Source of the DNA: Astropecten irregularis
Taxonomy: Eukaryota; Echinodermata; Asteroidea; Paxillosida; Astropectinidae
Reading direction: 5' to 3'
DNA: 64,000 bases
NCBI GenBank assembly: GCA_963971285.1
Contig: OZ020261.1
Location: forward strand, 186,001-250,000
A program made the translations under genes and the position numbers. A model generated the notes under the pieces. The model was given only the letters and a program-made list of their open reading frames with translations. It was not told the origin of the DNA and did not search any database. Numbering within the stretch: position 1 is the stretch's first letter; each line of letters opens with the position of its first letter. Positions 58,729-64,000 of the stretch are shown here, piece after piece.

Positions 58729-59111
58729 TACCTCTCTCAGTCGTTGATCACTGGCACAGTGACCTTCTGGCGTGTAGTAGCCTCAAAAAGTGGATTGTGG
58801 CCACCCATGGAGGTCGATTGCTGTCGCACTCCTCCAGCTCTTTTGGTTTCATCTCGCACCACATAAATTTGGCTTTTAACAGCATCCCTGTATCGCTTCT
58901 TTTGACGGACTTCGTTTATCTTATTGTGCAGAAGCTCTCCATACAGTAGACGCATTGGCAGGCGGTGTTCCTCCATGCGGATGACATGCCTCATTGCCTC
59001 ATCCATCGGAGCCGGGCCTTGATCAGAAACATATACAAACAGTTAATTTATTCCTTATTAACTGTAAGGGGAACCACTGTGAAGAGACAAACTAATTTAG
59101 AAATAATCTCA

Positions 59112-59372
59112 TTCCCTGTAGCATTCCCTGTAGTTCAAGATGGCGGTCGCAGCCGGCTTTCGGCGAACGGCAAATAATTGTAAACAATCTAAATGTATTT
59201 ATATCCATTTCCACTGCTTTTCTTGTAAGTTGTTTATTCATATCAATCTATGACGAAGACTCATCAACACTGTTTCGTCTTCGCCCTTACAGAATAAACC
59301 AGCAAAACAGATATCAATTGTCGCCGCCGCCTCTATCCTTCGACTCAAATTTCAACTCGGGTCACAGTATTA
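59112..59372. mobile_element. About 250-bp insertion specific to the FReP5 unit
   Basis: Absent from the matching site near 44613 and from the window-end copy near 63870. Begins after a tandem CATTCCCTGTAG pair and includes TTCAAGATGGCGGTCGCAGC, a GTAAGTTG and TTACAG pair, and GCCGCCGCC. Class unknown. Confidence 0.55.
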
Positions 59373-59850
59373 AGCACATCTTATTAAGATCGAAGTTAAA
59401 TGCGTACACGACTGGGCGATGGATAGTACTAATTATCTTTTCTTTGATAATGACAAAATGTCTGATCAATTTCCTCTTTATTGTTTAGCACAAATGGCCA
59501 TTACCATTTCAACCATTCCTTGTTTAATGAAGAAAGATTCATTGCAGCCTTGATATTAAAGCACATCTAATTAAGAACAGGATAAATACATGCACGTCCG
59601 GGCGTTGTGTACTAATCATATTTTATTGGATAATTACAATATGTCTGATTACTTTCCTCTTAATTGCTGAGCGCAAATGGCCATTACCGTTTTAATCATT
59701 CCTTGCTTGATGAAGAAATTATACATTTCCTACAACTTCGATATTAAGGCATAGCTTATAGGAACAGCGAAGTGCATACACGTCTCAGCATTGTAAAGTA
59801 ATCATCATTTCATTCCTAATGACAAGATTGCTGATTACTTTCCTCTTTTG
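59372..59850 (+). repeat. Three degenerate tandem repeats upstream of FReP5
   Basis: Colinear with 44634-45120: GTATTAAGCACATCTTATTA, GCATACACGTCTCAGCATTG and the ATTACTTTCCTCTT motif in each unit. Confidence 0.6.
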
Positions 59851-60399
59851 GTCACCATAAATAACCCTAATTTAATTATATTTAATTTTTTCATCACTGC
59901 TGTATATCGAAGTGCGTGTGCAATGTAAATGAACCTCGTATAAAGATTATATAGAGGGATATTGCAACGTTTTGAAAACAGTTGATTGAGTATATTCAAC
60001 CTGGAAGGCATCTGCATCTTCGTCTTCAGCGATTTGAATCGTTTCAGTTGCAGTTAAAAAGGTTTTGTATATCGCAGTGCGAGGGAGGAATGAGACTGTT
60101 TTAATCAGAGGGAAAACAAGGAAATCAGCGGTTTGCAAGGGTTGACATCATCTACACTCTTAGCCTGGAGAATTGACCAGTTTATGCGAGCCAACCTAAA
60201 CGAGCGCAAGAATCACAACAAGAACGCTGAAAGATAAAATACACCATAAGTGGAATCTGCAACCATTTTTAACTGCGGTAACCGAGCCAGATACAGCACA
60301 CTGCAATAATATTATCGTGGGAATTCACAACGACTTAACAAGGACATTTTTGACATTCAGGTTCCAGCCACATATCAAAAACTAATTTCCTGCGTCGAA

Positions 60400-61374
60400 A
60401 TGAAAGTCACCACTGTGGTCTTGTTCCTTGCGTTGTTGACAGGAATCTGTCAGGGGAAGTGTCTGACTCCGTTCTCTTCAAAGTTTTACAAGGCCAACAA
60501 TCGTGCTTTGCTGCATCATGTATATCAAACAAAGACTGTATCTTCGACAGTATCATGTGCCGTAGATTGCTCTGTGGATCCACGATGTGCATCATTCAAC
60601 TATCATGAATGTATCCACCTCTGCCAATTGAATGACATAAGTAGAAATACGACAAAGTCTGTTTTTGTTGAGCTTCAAGGAAGTGCCTACTTTGATAATG
60701 AACGTGAAACTTCGTTTCAGTCAGTATCTTATGCCGAAAAGTACGCAAGTTGTCAGATGTTACTTAAAGCTGGCCACCGTGGCAATGGAATCTATACCAT
60801 CTATCCTGTTGGAATGAGTGAGGGCATCGAGGTATACTGTGACATGACAACAGCTGGTGGAGGCTGGATAGTATTTCAGAGGCGTCAAGATGGCTCCGTA
60901 GACTTTTACCGTGACTGGGCTGCCTACAAATCTGGATTTGGCAATTTGTGTGGTGAGTTCTGGCTCGGAAATGAAAAAATCAAACAAATGACGGGAAATG
61001 GACAATGGCAGCTGCATATTGACTTACTAGATTGGGAAGGAATGGCTGCCTGGGCTGAATATGAAGAATTTAGAATTGTAGGAGAAAAGTACACACTAAA
61101 TATTGGGTCATATAATAATACTAGCACAGCATCCGACAGAATGACCCCCCATAATAATTATCGTTTCTCAACTTGGGATAAGGACAATGATGCATCTAGG
61201 CGAAACTGTGCAGGTCAATATTTAGGCGCATGGTGGTTCTATTCATGTTTTTCTGCTCACCTCAATGGAAAATACTTCCCCAATGGCAATTTCCAATATG
61301 GACAAGGTGTACGGTGGCCACATTTTCCGTATTCCTTGAAGGAATGCAGCATGAAAATAAGGGAACATCGGTAA
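60400..61374 (+). CDS. FReP5: secreted PAN/apple plus fibrinogen-like protein
   Basis: Single-exon ORF of 324 residues, colinear with FReP3 without gaps until about residue 307. Signal peptide 1-19; PAN/apple-like domain with six cysteines; fibrinogen domain about 116-322 with C118-C147 and C270-C283 pairs, DKDND calcium loop (260-264), extra C184 and C316. Compared with FReP3, about 16 changes fall in the first 264 residues and about 19 in the last 60, including GAWWFYSCF against GAWWFRSCF and a replaced 292-311 loop. The same start context (TCGAAATGAAAG) is kept. The protein is expected to be secreted and calcium-dependent; a role in microbial recognition is inferred from the family. Confidence 0.94.
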   Translation: MKVTTVVLFLALLTGICQGKCLTPFSSKFYKANNRALLHHVYQTKTVSSTVSCAVDCSVDPRCASFNYHECIHLCQLNDISRNTTKSVFVELQGSAYFDNERETSFQSVSYAEKYASCQMLLKAGHRGNGIYTIYPVGMSEGIEVYCDMTTAGGGWIVFQRRQDGSVDFYRDWAAYKSGFGNLCGEFWLGNEKIKQMTGNGQWQLHIDLLDWEGMAAWAEYEEFRIVGEKYTLNIGSYNNTSTASDRMTPHNNYRFSTWDKDNDASRRNCAGQYLGAWWFYSCFSAHLNGKYFPNGNFQYGQGVRWPHFPYSLKECSMKIREHR

Positions 61375-61974
61375 GCATATACTACAATGTGACTGCAAAA
61401 CACCAGGCATCACCCCTATTCTTGCTATTTTTCAAATAGGTCAATCCTTTGCAATTGGTGATGTACATATTTCGTTTTATCGTGTAAAGGTATATCTAGG
61501 GCTAGGCATGTGTTAGATAAGTGTATCCACAGCACTTCAAAGTACAATCAAAGTATAAATCCAGTATATATAGGCCACGTCGCCACGAGACTAAATAATC
61601 AGTTAAAGATATTGACCAAATGTCTAAATGCAACCTAGGATTTGGCCTAATGATACAGGCGCCACGATCCTCATAGTTGGGCTCAAAGCCACAAGCTAAG
61701 AGGTTGTCCACTCAGTGACGGCTCTGGACCATCAAGCCTGCGTTTTTATTATAAAAAAAATATGCTTTTAAATACACTGTACCCACCGCAGTTTGTTTCT
61801 ATGAGCATTAGTTTAGTTACAGAACTCTATCCCAAAAATATATAGTGAAATTTGTATTACAGTAAAAAAAAAAAAACAATTTGGGCAATCCAGACTTTGG
61901 TGTTAATGACAATTGTGAATTACTTATGTATTTATGTTGTTTTATCTTAATAGGTTTATCAACTAAGGATCAGG
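61375..61974 (+). other. 3' flank of FReP5
   Basis: Part (to about 61740) matches the FReP3 3' flank; the rest is AT-rich with a poly(A) run near 61865. No gene. Confidence 0.5.
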
Positions 61975-62420
61975 ACAAGGGAACTTATGTACTCTCAAAT
62001 TTGTCCGCAAAACATCAGACATAAGCCCTATTCTTACAGAGAAATAGCTACGGGAATCGCTTAGACATTGTTTCTAGTTTTCTATTATTTCAGTTCTTTG
62101 CGATTGGTGATAATTATATAGATTTCTTTTATTCATGTGAGGCTTAACTGGGTCTAGACATGTTTTACATATAAGTGAATTCACAGCACTAGAGCTAAGA
62201 CAAGTACACAATCGAATCTCAAATCCAGTATAAACAAGCCACGAAACTGAATGATCAGTCAAAGATATAGACCAACTGTCTACATGTGGTATTCTTTCAT
62301 CAAAGGATTTGGTCTATGGGTGCAAGCGCTACGATCCTCATAGTTTAGCTCAAGCTAAGAGGCTGTACACTCTGTGACGAGTCTATTATGTGTGGTTTTT
62401 GAGCTGCAACCCGTGACCCG
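61975..62420 (+). repeat. Orphan FReP 3' flank (ghost of a deleted copy)
   Basis: AAGGGAACTT (about 61977-61987) matches the last codons of FReP3. It is followed by about 430 bp colinear with 46630-47060: CATAAGCCCTATTCTTACAG, AAATAGCTACGGGAATC, TGTGTGGTTTTTGAGCTGCA. No gene precedes it, so it is probably what remains of another copy. Confidence 0.55.
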
Positions 62421-63783
62421 TTTCGTTTAGATATATAAATTATGGTACCCTGTGATATTACTATAATTTTGTTGCTTTTAACTACGCTGCACCAACCTCA
62501 CTTTATTTAGCAATAGTATGATCGCAGACAAAACAAAAATATTCAGTGAAATGTGTACCACAGTAAAAATTTAGACCATGCAGAATTTGATATAAAAGAC
62601 CATCGTGATTACATCACACTTTACATCACTACATATATGCTGTAGTATCTTAATAGTATTATCTGTTAAGCGTAGAGATATATATAATGGAAGATGTCGA
62701 TCAAGTTAACACCGATGATTGTGAATATTTTAATGTAAGCCACCTTCTAAAAAAATTGTATTGGTTGAGTGTTGGATAAAACCATCCGGTACACAGTTAT
62801 TGGATGGAAATGTTCCTATAGCTTTTCACACTGGTCATCGGATGGCCTATCGGATGAATATTCTGGTGGGCTGGAGTATAGTAGAGTGTTTATTCTGTTA
62901 ACAGGATTAAACTGTTGACTGGCCAGGCAGACCTGCTAACTTTTAATTCGACCACTGCCCAGTGATATATGATAGCAGGTGTTACTGATAAGGTTTGCAG
63001 TTTTGTTCAAACAGAGAAAGCAAACTTTGTGATGTAGGAATGTGATTATTCCTTCTCTTTGATACTTTGAGTGCAATGGAGGTGACAAGATGGTTGCGAA
63101 ATGAATAAGAAGCATTTATTGGAAATTAAGATCAGTAATCCTTTTTAACGAGATAATCAGCCTCAGGAAATGGTGCAGATCACATGATGGAATTTAGTCA
63201 AGACGCGAGTCGTCGGCCATGTCAGCGATATAGAGGTTTCGCAAGCTAACGGATACGGTTAGCACGTCGGATACGTCACCAGTATTTGTGTATTTATGAC
63301 GTGAATGTTTATTTCCGCTATCCGTTATTCGTCTTTGAGGCACGGATATCTTCCACGCTACGCATAAGTGTTAAACGCGTACCGAATATAAGTATTTTCA
63401 TAATTGTCTGTTTGTCATGTTTTGTTTGTTTTGTCTGTCTGTTTTGTCATGTGCCAGATTAGATTTTAAAAAAGGACTTTCTGAACACAAATATGTCATT
63501 TCTATGTTGAGATACAGGACACACAATCCGAGTTGGGATTTCACCCGATATCGCCGCAATACTGACAAAAAGCGAATGGCTTGTCCATTAAAAAAGAAAA
63601 GTTTAACAGAGCCATGATAACGAGGATCGTGCCTTGAAGGGTCAAAGTAACCATTTTAAACAGACGAACCAATTAGTTAAATTAATTTGGGTATCGGTAC
63701 CCTCTGAAACTAGCATCCTTTGACGTAGGACATACGCTTGCAAGACTCTTAGTCGTTCAGAAAGAGTATAGATATATAGAAGC
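62421..63783. other. Intergenic, one dispersed repeat
   Basis: 62870-63075 matches 4262-4520. The rest has no recognised feature; the open frame near 63417-63617 has no protein-like motif. Confidence 0.45.
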
Positions 63784-64000
63784 ATATAGAACTATTAATT
63801 TTATCTGCCATTAACTGTCACGGGAACCATTGTAAAGAGACGAACTAATTTTGAAAACAATCTCATTCCCAGTAGCCTTGATATCAAAGCTATCTAATTA
63901 AGAGCTTAAAAGCATATCAGTCGAAGCGGTGGATAGTAATTATCTTTCCTTTGATAATGACAAGATCTCTAATTACTTTCCTCTTACTTGCTCAGCATAA
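63784..64000 (+). repeat. Start of another FReP upstream module at the window edge
   Basis: GGGAACCATTGTAAAGAGAC and AATCTCATTCCCAGTAGCCT match 44579-44630 and 59070-59125; then TCTAATTAAGAGC and ATTACTTTCCTCTTACTTGC match the tandem repeats upstream of FReP3 and FReP5. Confidence 0.6.

Overview
This window is eukaryotic and looks like a marine deuterostome, most likely an echinoderm. That assignment is an inference. It rests on GT-AG introns, AT-rich and repeat-dense intergenic DNA, many tRNA-derived SINEs and MITEs, and secreted fibrinogen-related proteins of echinoderm style. There is no bacterial gene organisation. Very few of the open frames are genes. The supportable coding content is two small gene families that both look like innate-immunity effectors, one on each side of the window.

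Left half (about 0.6-25 kb): a three-exon gene family whose product is a signal peptide, a strongly acidic prosegment and a very Arg-rich peptide with ten cysteines. This is the architecture of an antimicrobial-peptide precursor. Copy A (5025-7726, +) is intact. Copy B (17232-19701, +) carries an 8-bp insertion at the start of exon 3, so its frame survives only with a shifted splice acceptor. Its upstream region is interrupted by a 4.1-kb array of about 1-kb tandem repeats. Copy C (about 24.47-25.14 kb, -) is a dead fragment. A and B belong to a tandem duplication of roughly 10 kb; shared flanking repeats are found at 0.6-1.9/10.7-11.9 kb, 3.1-4.2/11.9-12.8 kb and 7.7-8.4/19.7-20.35 kb.

Right half (about 26-64 kb): a cluster of intronless genes encoding secreted PAN/apple plus fibrinogen C-terminal proteins (FRePs). 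There are four intact copies: FReP1 (28541-29530, -), FReP2 (38208-39185, -), FReP3 (45666-46640, +) and FReP5 (60400-61374, +). FReP4 (54676-54963, +) is a doubly truncated pseudogene. A 3' flank without a gene lies at about 61.98 kb, and the upstream module of a probable further copy starts at the right edge. The minus-strand pair and the plus-strand set diverge from about 39-45 kb. A 4.18-kb segment was duplicated very recently (50778-54963 and 54965-58728).

The remainder is mobile DNA. Comparing paralogous segments gives 'empty sites' for two insertions: a 375-bp MITE and a 5'-truncated LINE. Other elements are a 1.96-kb foldback element with a perfect 8-bp target duplication carrying a nested hAT-like MITE, a mariner-like foldback MITE, a Penelope-derived inverted repeat, and a THAP-containing (P-like) element with its short derivative. 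No rRNA genes, no convincing functional tRNA gene and no CRISPR were seen. All assignments were made by reading the sequence; no search was run.
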